A stretch of DNA of 64,000 nt from Hydrangea macrophylla (taxonomy: Eukaryota; Streptophyta; Magnoliopsida; Cornales; Hydrangeaceae). The notes beneath the pieces are model-generated. The model worked only from the letters and a program-made list of their open reading frames with translations. It did no database searches and was not told the DNA's origin. The DNA is taken from assembly GCA_033977485.1 (NCBI GenBank), contig CM066994.1, positions 48,757,155-48,821,154 on the forward strand. The letters run 5' to 3'. Both the position numbers and the translations under genes were made by a program. Shown here piece by piece: positions 1-10,206 of the stretch. The first letter of the stretch is position 1, and each line of letters opens with the position of its first letter.

Positions 1-73
1 TATATTAGTAAGACCCGGTATTTCATTTTTATACTCGTATAAACTTTCTCTTCCTTTTGGTAAATTTTGATAC

Positions 74-285
74 CAATCGATTGACATATTCCCAATCGAT
101 TGACACTTTTCTGATACCAATCGATTGATAAGTTATCCCAATCGATTTACATTCAACCGACTGAAAGTGATGACGTGTCAAACATTCCAATCGATTGCCA
201 TTCATCTCAATCGATTGACATTGTTTTCAATCGATTGACTACAAATATCTGTTACCAATCGATTGACTGGTGTCTCAATCGATTG
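74..285. repeat. Palindrome cluster 1 (CAATCGATTG)
   Basis: Eight exact and one degenerate copy of the 10-bp palindrome CAATCGATTG, mostly extended to CAATCGATTGACA, at irregular spacing of about 18-50 bp. The cluster lies directly upstream of the TATA box at 348. Confidence 0.9.
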
Positions 286-347
286 ACATAACCTGAGAAA
301 TGTTTTCTTCTTTCCTTCAGCTTTAAACGCGTGGCACTCCCATACCC

Positions 348-357
348 CTATATATAC
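348..357 (+). promoter_or_regulatory. LTR TATA box
   Basis: CTATATATAC is preceded by C-rich sequence and followed by a GA-rich and TATATA/CA microsatellite leader, the layout expected of a plant LTR promoter (U3/R boundary). A strong splice-donor consensus, CTAG|GTGAGT, lies at 632/633. Confidence 0.6.
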
Positions 358-762
358 TCGTCCATTTGTGGCCTTGGGTCACTTTGGCAGCTTGAGAGAG
401 AGAGATATATACCTCTTGTAAGATATATACACATATATATATCTCTATATCTACACATATATACACACCCTCACACACACTCACTGCCGTGGCAGCTAGG
501 AGGAAGGAGAAGAAGCAGAAAGAAGAAGGAAGAAGAAAAGAAGAGACAGAGAGGGTAGGCAGAGACAGATAGGAAGAAGAAGAGAAGAAGCTTGGGAGTT
601 TCAAACTTAAACACCACCCAAACGCACCCTAGGTGAGTTCTAACTCACTTGGTCTCTTTATGTGATGTTTATGCAAGTTATTACGATGTTTAGATGGGTT
701 AAATGCCTGTAGTGCACGGTTATATATGTTGTTTTTACAAACTGCTGGAGAAGACGTAGTTC

Positions 763-921
763 CAATCGATTGACATGATCTCAATCGATTGACATCAGTT
801 GCATCCCAATCGATTGAATAGGATTTCAATCGATTGACATTGTTCCAATCGATTGACATGTTTATCAATCGATTGACATAACTTTTGTTCCAATCGATTG
901 AACTTTTGTTCCAATCGATTG
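763..921. repeat. Palindrome cluster 2 (CAATCGATTG)
   Basis: Eight further exact copies of CAATCGATTG within about 160 bp, downstream of the TATA box. Minus-strand ORF 629-925 is only the translation of these repeats. Confidence 0.9.
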
Positions 922-1239
922 ACATGATCAGTACATAGTTTCCTTTGCCTGTTTATTATATAAGAGGTTTAGTTGTTCGATTTCTAATTCGGAATTCCAT
1001 TATGCGATTATGGGGTAGACAGGAGAAATGTGACACCAAAGATTTATGGATAATGAATAAAAAGTAATATGAAGACGTGGGTTGACGTGTTGTTTCTGAT
1101 ATAAGTTCGATATCCGTTTCTTTTAATCCGAGTAGTCAGGCCACATTGGGAATTGTCATGTGTCGATGTAGAATGGAACGTAAGTAGGTTTGGTAAGTTC
1201 CGGGAATGGTACGTGGATGGATGATTGGTCATGATATGC

Positions 1240-1560
1240 TCTTAAAAGCGGTGAACCGGACCATGGTTCTTAAAAGCGGTGAGCTGGACCAAGAAGTCTT
1301 AAGATAGACTGGATGATCTGTGATATGCTCTTAAAAGCGGTGAACCGGACCATGGTTCTTAAAAGCGGTGAGCTGGGATCACTAGTAGATGACGTTAAGT
1401 CGTGGCAATAGCTTGATATGCCTTGTTCGAAACGTTATATCCCTGAAATGCGGTGAACAGGACCATTGTTCTTAAAAGCTGGGGACAGACTGACGTGAAG
1501 TCCATGACATGCGGTGAGCAGGACCATTGCTCTTAAAAGCGATGGACAGAATAAGGGTGT
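1240..1560 (+). repeat. Direct repeats CTTAAAAGCGGTGA
   Basis: About seven diverged copies of a 30-40 bp unit built on CTTAAAAGC(G)GTGA..GGACCAT. Several contain GAACC...GGTTC arms. No coding function is apparent. It occupies the same general LTR position as the hairpin array of element 2. Confidence 0.7.
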
Positions 1561-2208
1561 ATCCCTAGAGTTAAACGATTGAGTCTGTTCATGACATCTG
1601 AATACGTTGAGTTCGGTATTTGAGTAATAAGACGATAAGGGTCGGTTTATAAGAATGAATAGAAGAACAAGATAATGTTATTTTATAATAAGATGTTAAC
1701 TCTTGTTTTTATAAGCTTGTGTTTACTTCAGATAACTGGTACCTCGTTAGTTTATGCTCACTCAGCTCTCAGTAAGCTGACGGCCTTTTATTGCCTGGAC
1801 ATTCCCCGTCCAGAATATCTTGCCCCTTGTTTTACAGGTGATGACCAGTACACTGATGAGTGTTATCCAGAGGAAGGCCCCACCGATGACGATTACACCA
1901 GGAAGGATTATCCTTATGCCAGTTGAAGACTGAAGATGTTATAATTAGATTTAATTTCAGTTGTTCTGTTAAACTTTTGTTAATGGGTACTTGGGCATTT
2001 GTTGTCTTCAGACCTGTTGTGATCCTGTGGACCATACTCTGATATTTTGTAATAGTTAACACTGTGTGTTATTCTCAGTTGTTACTGTTGCTTTTCTTTT
2101 GGACTAGTACTGTGTGGTGTGGATTATTAGTGACTTTCACCTGTCATTCCTTATGGACCCATAAAGGAAATTTATTTTTCTCTATTTATGCTGCTCCGGG
2201 GCGTGACA

Positions 2209-5200
2209 GCACCTGGGGTTGGTTCAGGAAATCAAGGGGGAAGTTCATTCTCCGGAGGAGATAAACTGGTGTGTACTATTTGCGACCGTAGACATTGGGG
2301 TGTTTGTTATATGACAAATACGATTTGTCATATTTGTAATCAACTGGGACATGTTGCCAATAATTGTACGCTGACAAGAACCCAAAGTGTAAATGTGGAT
2401 ATGAGGGGTAAATGTTATGAATGTGGTATGTCGGGTCATCGGGAGAGGGATTGCCCGAACAAGCGACAGCGTGGGGCCGGTTCTGTGGCTTCTAGTGGAA
2501 CGAGAATAGTGCAACAACCAGACAAAGGAAAGAAGGAACAAAGGGAGGCGCGGGCATTTAACCTTTTGCCAAGAGAGACGGCCAACGCAGACTCTGTGGT
2601 GTCAGGTACACTACTTATTTTCTCACGCCCTGCACGTGTACTTATGGATTCAGGATCCACACACTCATTTGTGTCATATGAATTTGCTAAATGCTTGGAT
2701 GTGATGTCAGAACCATTAGGATTTGATTTGTCCGTTTCAATTCCGTTAGGAAATCGTATAATAAGTTCCTTGGTATACAAAGCATGTGACATTAAGGTAA
2801 ATGAAAAGACCTTAGCTGTTGATTTGGTACCATTAACCATTCATCACTTTGATGTAATCTTGGGAATGGATTGGCTATCGGCGAATTGTGCTTCAATAGA
2901 TTGTGTAAGGAAAAGAGTTATATTTCAAATGCCAGATCATGAAGAGTTTTGTTTCCATGGGGTAGGGATCACGTCACCACCATATATTGTATCAGCTGCA
3001 CGAGCTTGTCGACTAGTGAGGAAGGGTTGTCAAGGATTTTTATGTAGTATTCTTGATACAAGAGTCACCGGATCGGGGATTGAAAATATTTCAGTGGTGA
3101 GAGAATTTCCTGACGTATTTCCTGAGGAGTTACCTGATACTCTAGTTGAAAGGGAGATTGAATTTACCATCGATACGATACCTGAAGCACAACCGATATC
3201 GAAGGCACCATACCAAATGGTACCGGTAGAATTGAAAGAACTGAAAATCCAACTACAAGAGCTACTTGATAAAGGGTTTATACAACCAAGTGTCTCACCA
3301 TGGGGAGCACCGATATTGTTTGTTAAGAAGAAAGACGGGACAATGCGAATGTGCATAGATTATAGAGAGTTGAACATGTTGACGATCAAGAACAAATATC
3401 CACTACCACGTATTGATGACTTATTTGATCAACTACAAGGGGCCCATGTATTTTCAAAGATTGACTTGAGATCGGGTTATCACCAATTGAAAGTCAAGGT
3501 GGAGGATGTTGAGAAGACAGCGTTTCAGACTCGATACGGCCATTATGAGTTTTTGGTCATGCCATTTGGAGTAACAAATGCACCAGCAGCGTTTATGGAT
3601 TTGATGAACAGGGTATTCAAGGAATATCTGGATGAGTTTTTGATTGTGTTCATAGATGATATCTTGGTGTATTCCAAAAATGTTGAAGAACATGAAAGGC
3701 ATTTACGATTGGTCTTACAACGACTGCGAGAGAGAAAATTATATGGGAAATTGAAGAAGTGTGAGTTTTGGTTGACTGAGATAGCTTTCTTGGGGCATGT
3801 AATTTCTGAAGATGGAGTTTCAGTGGACCCGCAGAAGATTGAGGCTATAGCTAATTGGTGAAAACCAACAAATGTATCAGAAATTCAAAGTTTCTTGGGA
3901 TTGGCAGGTTATTATAGAAGGTTTGTGGAAAATTTCTCCAAGATAGCGATGCTAATGACTCAACTGATGAGAAAGAACACAGTATTTAATTGGGACTCGG
4001 AATGTGACAAGAGTTTTAAAGAGCTGAAGACTCGACTTATGTCAGCACCGAACTTGACGATTCCGTCTGGTACAGAAGGGTTTGTAATCTATAGTGATGC
4101 TTCACATAGAGGACTGGGATGTGTTCTGATGCAAAACGGCAAAGTGATTGCTTATGGCTCGTGTTAGTTAAAGGTACATGAAGTGAATTATCCGACTCAT
4201 GATCTTGAGTTAGTAGCGGTGATCTTTGCATTGAAGATCTGGCGGCACTATTGTTACGGGGAAAAGTGTGATATCTACACAGATCACAAGAGCCTGAAGT
4301 ACTTGTTTACACAGAAAGAACTGAATATGAGGCAAAGGCGATGGTTGGAATTGATGAAAGACTACAACTTGTCGATTCACTACCATCCTGAGAAAGCAAA
4401 TGTAGTTGCTGACGCATTAAGCAGGAAGTCTACGAATAATTTGGCCTACGATTTGACTTCACAGAAACAACTTGTTGGTGAAATGGAAAGGTTGGAACTT
4501 GAGGTGATTTCAACAACCGAGGGAGGTTTGCTAGCAGCTAATGTAGCACAACCGACATTGATAGATGAGATAAAGATGAAACAACTTCAAGACCCAGTTT
4601 TAAAAAAGATCTATGATGAAATACCGCTAGATAAACAGCTAGAGTTTACCTTTGTAGACAATATTCTGAAATTTAGAAATCGGGTATGTGTACCTAATGT
4701 GGATGGGATTAAGGAGTTAATACTTGAAGAATCTCATAATACCAAACATACAGTTCATCCAGGTAGTACCAAGATGTATCGAGATTTGCGAGAGGTGTAC
4801 TGGTGGTCTGGAATGAAAAGAGAGGTAGCTGAGCACGTGGCCAAATGCTTGGTTTGTCAGCAAGTCAAGGCGGAACATCAAAGGCCTACAGGGTTATTGC
4901 AACCTTTGGATGTACCGGAATGGAAATGGGGAAAGATAACCATGGATTTTGTATCGGGTTTTCCAAGGTCTACAAGATCGAATGATAGTGTTTGGGTAAT
5001 TGTAGATAGATTGACTAAGTCTGCACATTTCTTGCCGATTAAGACAAATGAACCGATGAAACTCGCAGAGATGTATGTTAAAGAAATTGTGAGACTACAC
5101 GGAGTGCCAGTGTCTATAGTTTCAGAGAGGGATAGTAGTTTCTTATCTAGATTCTGGAAAGGACTACATGCAGCTATGGGTACAAAGTTAAACTTTAGTA

Positions 5201-5973
5201 CAACTTTTCACCCACAGACAGATGGACAATCCGAGCGTGTGATTCAAATACTAGAGGATATGCTTCGACTATGTGTTTTAGATTTTAAGGGTGACTGGGA
5301 AAAATATATACCATTGATTGAATTTGCCTACAATAACAGTTTTTAGTCTAGTATTGGGATGGCACCATATGAGGCACTATATGGGCGTAAGTGTCAATCA
5401 CTGATTTGTTGGACTGAGGTAGGGGAACGAAGGCTAGAAGGACCTGAGATGATTCAGTTGGCAGCAGATAAAGTAAAGGTGATACAACAACGGTTGAAAA
5501 CAGCTCAGAGTCGTTACAAAATCTATGCGGATACAGGACGAAGGCCACTAGAATTCGAAATAGGTGACCATGTATTCTTGAAGGTTTCACCTTCCAAGGG
5601 GATTACGAGGTTTGGAAAGCGAGGGAAGTTGAATCCTAGATACGTTGGACCATTTGAGATTATTGGAAAAGTGGGACCAGTAGCCTATCGGCTAGAGTTA
5701 CCACGGGATGTACACGATGTATTTCATGTGTCGATGTTGAGAAGAGTTATATCTGATTCAAGTCATATGATTACTCCAGAGCCATTGGAAGTCAGAGAAG
5801 ACTTAACGTATGTTGAACGTCCGGTGAGAATCCTAGATAGAAAAGATAAGGTATTACAAAGCAAGACAGTTCCATTGGTAATGGTCTTGTGGCGAAATCA
5901 CTCAGTGGAAGAAGCTACGTGGGAAAGAGAAGATGAAATGCAGGCAAAGTATCCATTCCTATTTGAGGCATGA
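2209..5973 (+). pseudogene. Element 1 gag-pol polyprotein, three in-frame stops
   Basis: One continuous frame with stops at 3859-3861 (TGA), 4165-4167 (TAG) and 5344-5346 (TAG). Domains in order: three Cys/His knuckles (about 2266-2460, the pattern C-x2-C-x4-H-x3-C followed by two CCHC), aspartic protease ([10 protein letters not shown] at about 2647), RT with FIDDILVYS at 3649-3675, RNase H (about 4075-4430, DHKSLKYL), integrase with HHCC finger (about 4735-4860) and DDE core, and a tail ending in a chromodomain-like EEATWEREDEM motif. The integrase motif normally read as SDRD is SERD here (near 5126), so the second catalytic Asp is Glu. With the stops, no functional enzyme is expected. The segment 3895-4167 is only the continuation of the same polyprotein. 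The N-terminal gag (matrix/capsid part) is absent. Confidence 0.92.
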
Positions 5974-6003
5974 GGTACTAAAAGTTTGGGGACAAACTTC
6001 CTT

Positions 6004-6017
6004 TAAGGGGGAGAGGA
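6004..6017 (+). other. Polypurine tract of element 1
   Basis: A purine run (AAGGGGGAGAGGA) sits directly before the LTR start TGTCATACCC. It is the expected plus-strand priming site. Confidence 0.8.
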
Positions 6018-6538
6018 TGTCATACCCGCTCCCGCGGCATTTAATTCTATTATTTTAGCATGCATGGTATGCTTACTGTTGTATTAATGGACACGTGTGA
6101 AGTGAGTGATGACTCACTGTTGGAGGGTATCTCTTGAGAACCCGGTATTTGGCCTTGAAGGCAGTCCAGAAGGTGGGCAAGTGAGAATTCCCTACGATTG
6201 GGAAAATGAGTAATAACTCATGGTTATGTGCTTATATGTTTATTTAGGCATATGTAAATATAATTGATTATTATATTGTTGATAGCGACTCATCAGAGTC
6301 ATTAGATGCCTGGTGAGGACGGAATTGAACACGTTACGTAATTTGATAAGCTAATTAGCAATTTCGTAAAATTTGTAGAAACTTGCGTTTTAGCAACCAA
6401 ACGAAACTTAGTCGAAAACCTTTTTAATTTTGAGGTTTCACCTGTAGAGCTATGCATTAGCTATGTAGAAAGTTTAAGAGACTGATTATAAGTTTTGAAA
6501 ACTCGTGGGAAGGTAAACACAATTTCCGAAAGTGTTTC

Positions 6539-6548
6539 CTATATATAG
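6539..6548 (+). promoter_or_regulatory. TATA box of element 1 LTR
   Basis: CTATATATAG, about 520 bp into the LTR, is followed about 150 bp later by a strong 5' splice-site consensus. Confidence 0.6.
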
Positions 6549-7768
6549 ATAGTGATGACTTTCATAAATTTTATAAAGCTTAACCTAAATTCAAGAAGAG
6601 GCCAAATGGAGGATTTCTTGGCTTAGAGCTTCAAGACTCGAATCGACGGAGTTCTACCCGTTTGTTTTTCACCAAATTTCGTATTTGAACTCTACAAGGT
6701 AAGGTCGTCGTTTTGATACCTTTTAGGCCTTGTTTGGTTAAGTTTTTCGAAAACTCATTTTCTAGAATTTTCATATAAAGTTGATATTTGGACTTTTGAT
6801 TAATAGGAATTGTATTAGAAGAATTACTGCACGTTTTTTGTGCTTGAGTTTTCCTTGGATCGGCGTTTAAGAGCGTAAATCGGAGGTGAGTGATATAAAT
6901 CTTGAGTTTTGGATGATTCTATGGTTTAATGCATTTGATATGCTAGGAATGTATATAGATACCATGTGTAGTTCATATTGGGCAAAACTCATGTATAAAG
7001 TAGGCCCAAAGTATGTTGAAATGAAAAGCATGGTGATATGTGTTAAATGAACATGTTTATGTGCCTATGTGGGTTAAAGGGGGATTTGTGCTAATTCACC
7101 GTGAGACGTCCTCTCGAAGGGGGAGGATTAGTAGTGACGACGGTCACTTGCCGAGAAAGGCATTAACGCGATATGTCGAAGGGGCATGGGTCGTGGTTGA
7201 GTCTTAAGACTTTGGATCGGTGAATGTGCACTTATTCCCTAGAGACCAATAGTTATGTGTTATGATGGATTGGAACATATTTGTCATCTGTATGCTTGAT
7301 TCATATTATTCACTAAGCGTTGGCTTAAACAAATCCATATATATATATGTGGTTATATAAATAACCATTCAGGTGCAAGGACTGGAGGGGAGAATCGCGG
7401 GTAATGAGGCAAGGAGGGACCGGAAGCTCCTCATGTTTATAGAACTTGTATCACGTTTGTAATATATATGTTTAACTCATGCCAGTTGTTTAACCGTGTG
7501 GCTTGTAATAGGATTTGTTATATATGCGAGTATGGCACTGGGTTGACCTTAGGACCTCGTTGCCGAGACGTGTGAAACTTGTTCTTTTGGTACTTGTAAT
7601 TCGGGTAACGGTTGTGGTGGTTGTATAAATGGTTTATTTGTTTTTACAAGTCTTTGGAAGGTTTAACTCGCAATTGAATTGGTTTTGGTTTGAATTAATT
7701 TGATTTGAAATGGTTTGGCTTGAATTGATTTGGGTTGGTTCTTTGGGTAAAAGAGGTATTGATTTATT

Positions 7769-7860
7769 AGCGGCGTTTGTCGCGGAAGCGCCGGGAATTG
7801 ACGGCGTTTATTAGGAAGCGCCGGTAATTAACGGCGTTTGCGGAAAAATGCCGGTAATTG
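7769..7860 (+). repeat. Three tandem GGCGTTT...GGAAGCGCC units
   Basis: Three copies of about 32 bp in which GGCGTTT and GAAGCGCC form near-complementary arms, each followed by GG(T/G)AATTG. It lies inside the element 1 LTR. Confidence 0.75.
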
Positions 7861-7902
7861 TGAATACGGTCTTTTGGAGGTTTGGATTCTGCACAGATCC
7901 CA

Positions 7903-7938
7903 TTCGACCGGTCGAACGGGGCAATTCGACCGGTCGAA
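7903..7938. repeat. Two copies of palindrome TTCGACCGGTCGAA
   Basis: Perfect 14-bp palindromes at 7903-7916 and 7925-7938, 8 bp apart, about 295 bp from the LTR 3' end. Confidence 0.95.
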
Positions 7939-8232
7939 ATGCCCCCTGCCAGAAATTTCAAACTCCTACTTTCAATGTTCGGAGCAACTTTTAATTAGGC
8001 ATGGAGGTACCATTTGGGACCCATTGACCTACGAAATTGTTACTTTTGAAAACAAAACTCATTAAGGCGTGTTTGGGCACGCGTTTCATAACCTTTGAAA
8101 AACCAATTGGAAGTTGGTGGTTTTGGTGCAAAACTTTTATTAAGGGCATTTTTGGAAACTTTAATCATTTTGGTAAGCCTTGTTGGCGTGCCACGTGACC
8201 TAGATTCATATGTGTGGATCCTGGGCGTGACA

Positions 8233-8373
8233 AGTGGGGGCAGAGGTGGTGGTAGCAGTGGAGGCAGCAACAGCGGCCGAGGTGGAGGCGAACGCGGCGG
8301 GAGCGGCACAAAGTCAGAGGAGGAGCCTCTGAGACGCATCACGCGCCAGACTCGAGGCCGGGGCCGGGGATGA
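8233..8373 (+). pseudogene. GC-rich C-terminal coding remnant, unidentified
   Basis: Starting right after the element 1 LTR, one frame encodes a Gly/Ser/Arg-rich stretch ending in RRITRQTRGRGRG and a TGA at 8371-8373. It is strongly GC-rich (GGC/GGA codons), unlike the AT-rich surroundings. The upstream part would lie left of element 1, outside this window. It may be the 3' end of a host gene or of another transposon ORF interrupted by element 1. I do not recognise the protein. Confidence 0.35.
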
Positions 8374-9025
8374 CCTTTACACATTTATTTTTCAATTTTC
8401 TGATATACGCCTGGATGACTGTATATATATACTTTTATTTTTTATGACGACTCCTAGATAGGCGAGATAGGATAGGCATTTATTTATCTTTTATTTTGCT
8501 GCATACTTCTGCACTTTATGATTGCGGCCATGGCTTGGTCTCGCGGTCTTATTTTCTTTTATTTTTATGACTTTTGCAAATGCTAGTGCTTTTGTTCCTT
8601 TTCTTAGGTGAATGAATGAACGAATGAGTATGACCATGGCTTGTTCTTATTGTACGTGATGCATGATGCACACATTTTATCATTTTTCGTGTGCAGGTGG
8701 GCTGAAAACATTACAAACAAATCTTGGCCAAAATAAAGCTCTTTGCAGCACTCGGTTAGCCTTCCGCGGCACTCAGTGAGTGCCACAACGGCAGTCAATG
8801 AATGCCGTACGGCATTTACGGACTACTACACGGCACTTTCTTGTGTGCCGTTCTACTTTATGAAGTACCGCCCTGTGTTCTAGGCAGATCCATTCCTATT
8901 TATAGCCTTCTTTCTTCACAACTCCGTAAAACAACCTTTCCTTCCATTCACCTTCCTCTCAAATTGCCCCCATTAGCCCCCAAATCCTCTTTCCATGGAT
9001 GGATACTTTCTCTGGTATTGACAGG
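8374..9025 (+). promoter_or_regulatory. Spacer with palindrome cluster and TATA box, likely promoter
   Basis: AT-rich sequence up to about 8750 has no recognisable content. At 8752-8852 there is a cluster of palindromes: GGCACTC/GAGTGCC arms at 8768-8784, and ACGGCAC/GTGCCGT arms ending at about 8851. A TATA-like CTATTTATAGCC follows at 8896-8907, then a pyrimidine-rich leader. This copies the arrangement found inside the Tat LTRs of this window. It could drive the plus-strand ORF that resumes at 12702, across the inserted solo LTR. Confidence 0.45.
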
Positions 9026-9610
9026 TGTAGACACCCCAATTTTTTTGAACTATTAAACTTAGGGGGATTACCTCTAGAGATCAATGATGAATATGTCACG
9101 TCGGAATCAAGACTCTTACAAGCAATCTGACTTTCTTCCTAGAAGAATCTCGGTTCAAAATCACCTTTTTCAGCCAAAAAGACCAAAATTCTCATCTACC
9201 TATCACCTTATAGACCATGAATTTTGAACACGTTTAGAAACACGGCATTGTCCTCGGAGCATCTTAAAACCATTTTTCAAGGAGAGAGATTTAGCATAGA
9301 CCCCGAAAAAAGTCAACAGTTGACCTAGTGAAAAGTCAATGGGTCAAAAGGTAGTCAATCGTAAAATTTTTGAATTTTAAGATGAAAAGTCCCGATAATT
9401 GTTCATTGGGTCTCCCTTTTGCTAGAATTAATTTTTACGAATTTTTAAATGAAAGGAATTATGGTGAAACCGAAAGGCTTTAAAGAAAGATTGTGCAGAA
9501 AATTGATATTTTGCCTTCGGAGGGAGAGTTGACTTTTTTTCCTTAAGGATTTTGATTTTTTAGATTTTTTTATTGAATCCAAATTGGGGGTATTTTCTTA
9601 ATTACATTTA

Positions 9611-9845
9611 ATGTCTTAAATAAATACATAAATTAATTGTCAAATAAATACATAAATTAAACAACGTTTAAATACATAAATTAAACAACGTTTAAATACA
9701 TAAATTAAACGTCAAATAAATACATAAATTAAACGACGTTTGCTTAAATACATAAATTAAGCGTCAAATAAATACATAAATTAAACGACGTTTAAATACA
9801 TAAATTAAACGTCAAATAAATACATAAATTAAACGACGTTTACTT
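9611..9845 (+). repeat. AT-rich tandem repeats in solo LTR
   Basis: Nine copies of AAATACATAAATTA separated by short alternating spacers, either GTC or an ACGTTT type. Many junctions form the palindrome AAACGACGTTT. Confidence 0.9.
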
Positions 9846-9895
9846 AAATGACATGAAATGAAATTAAGGTGCTGATTAGTGCTGAATTGCTGTGC

Positions 9896-10206
9896 AGCGG
9901 CACTCATAGTGCCCGAACGGCAGTCGGTGAATGCCGCATCGGCAGTCCGTGCCACTGCAGCACTCGTTAGTGCCGCTCGACACTCAGCGAGTGCCGCTTC
10001 CATCTTCATTGAGAGCTGGCTTGGGCCAATTTGCATTTTTAAAGTTAAAACCCTTTTTCAATCTTTGATTAAATGAATGCACCAAACGATGCCATTTTTT
10101 GTGTACGTGTTTACTACTCTTAGGTCATGCAAACCATGCTCCTACTATCCCTAATTGACCTATCTACCCTTATCTTAGCCCCTAAGATAATGAAAGTCTA
10201 TAAAAA
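9896..10206 (+). promoter_or_regulatory. Palindrome cluster plus TATA box of solo LTR
   Basis: A cluster of GGCACT..AGTGCC, CGGCAGT and related half-sites at 9896-10000 precedes a TATA box (TATAAAAA at 10199). Then come three copies of GAGACTTGAAT in the leader (about 10240-10295). Confidence 0.55.

Larger units (their letters stand above)
1..2208 (+). mobile_element. LTR of a chromovirus-like retrotransposon, left end outside window
   Basis: The segment ends in GGGGCGTGACA, the usual 3' end of Tekay-type LTRs. It has a TATA box followed by a GA/CT and TATATA microsatellite leader, two palindrome clusters and a direct-repeat block, and no long ORF of its own. It is not similar to the 3' LTR of element 1 at 6018-8232, so it is not that element's 5' LTR. 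Immediately after 2208 the gag zinc-knuckle region of element 1 begins in frame. The simplest reading is that another element, or a solo LTR, inserted into the gag of element 1. If so, bases 2209-2213 (GCACC) should recur just left of the LTR start outside the window. The small ORFs inside are products of the repeats. Confidence 0.6.
2209..8232 (+). mobile_element. Element 1: degraded Tekay/Del-like chromovirus, 5' part missing
   Basis: From left to right: gag zinc knuckles, protease, RT, RNase H, integrase, chromodomain-like tail (ends 5973), polypurine tract, 3' LTR (6018-8232). The 5' LTR, primer site and N-terminal gag are not in the window, because foreign LTR sequence abuts at 2208. The 3' flank begins AGTGG (8233-8237), the expected target duplication. 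Its partner lies outside the window. Confidence 0.85.
6018..8232 (+). repeat. 3' LTR of element 1
   Basis: It is 2215 bp, bounded by TGTCATACCC and GGGCGTGACA with inverted TGTCA/TGACA termini. It contains a TATA box at 6539, splice-donor consensuses CAAG|GTAAGG (6698/6699) and GGAG|GTGAGT (6885/6886), a GGCGTTT/GGAAGCGCC repeat trio and paired 14-bp palindromes near its 3' end. There is no sister LTR in the window, so divergence cannot be measured. Confidence 0.85.

Noticed and set aside
74..921. Possible CRISPR-like array
   Set aside because: Short palindromes with irregular spacing of 18-50 bp in a plant LTR; no repeat-spacer regularity and no cas genes.
629..925. 98-codon minus ORF with repeated SIDWN/VNRL text
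   Set aside because: It is only the translation of the CAATCGATTG palindrome cluster in two frames.
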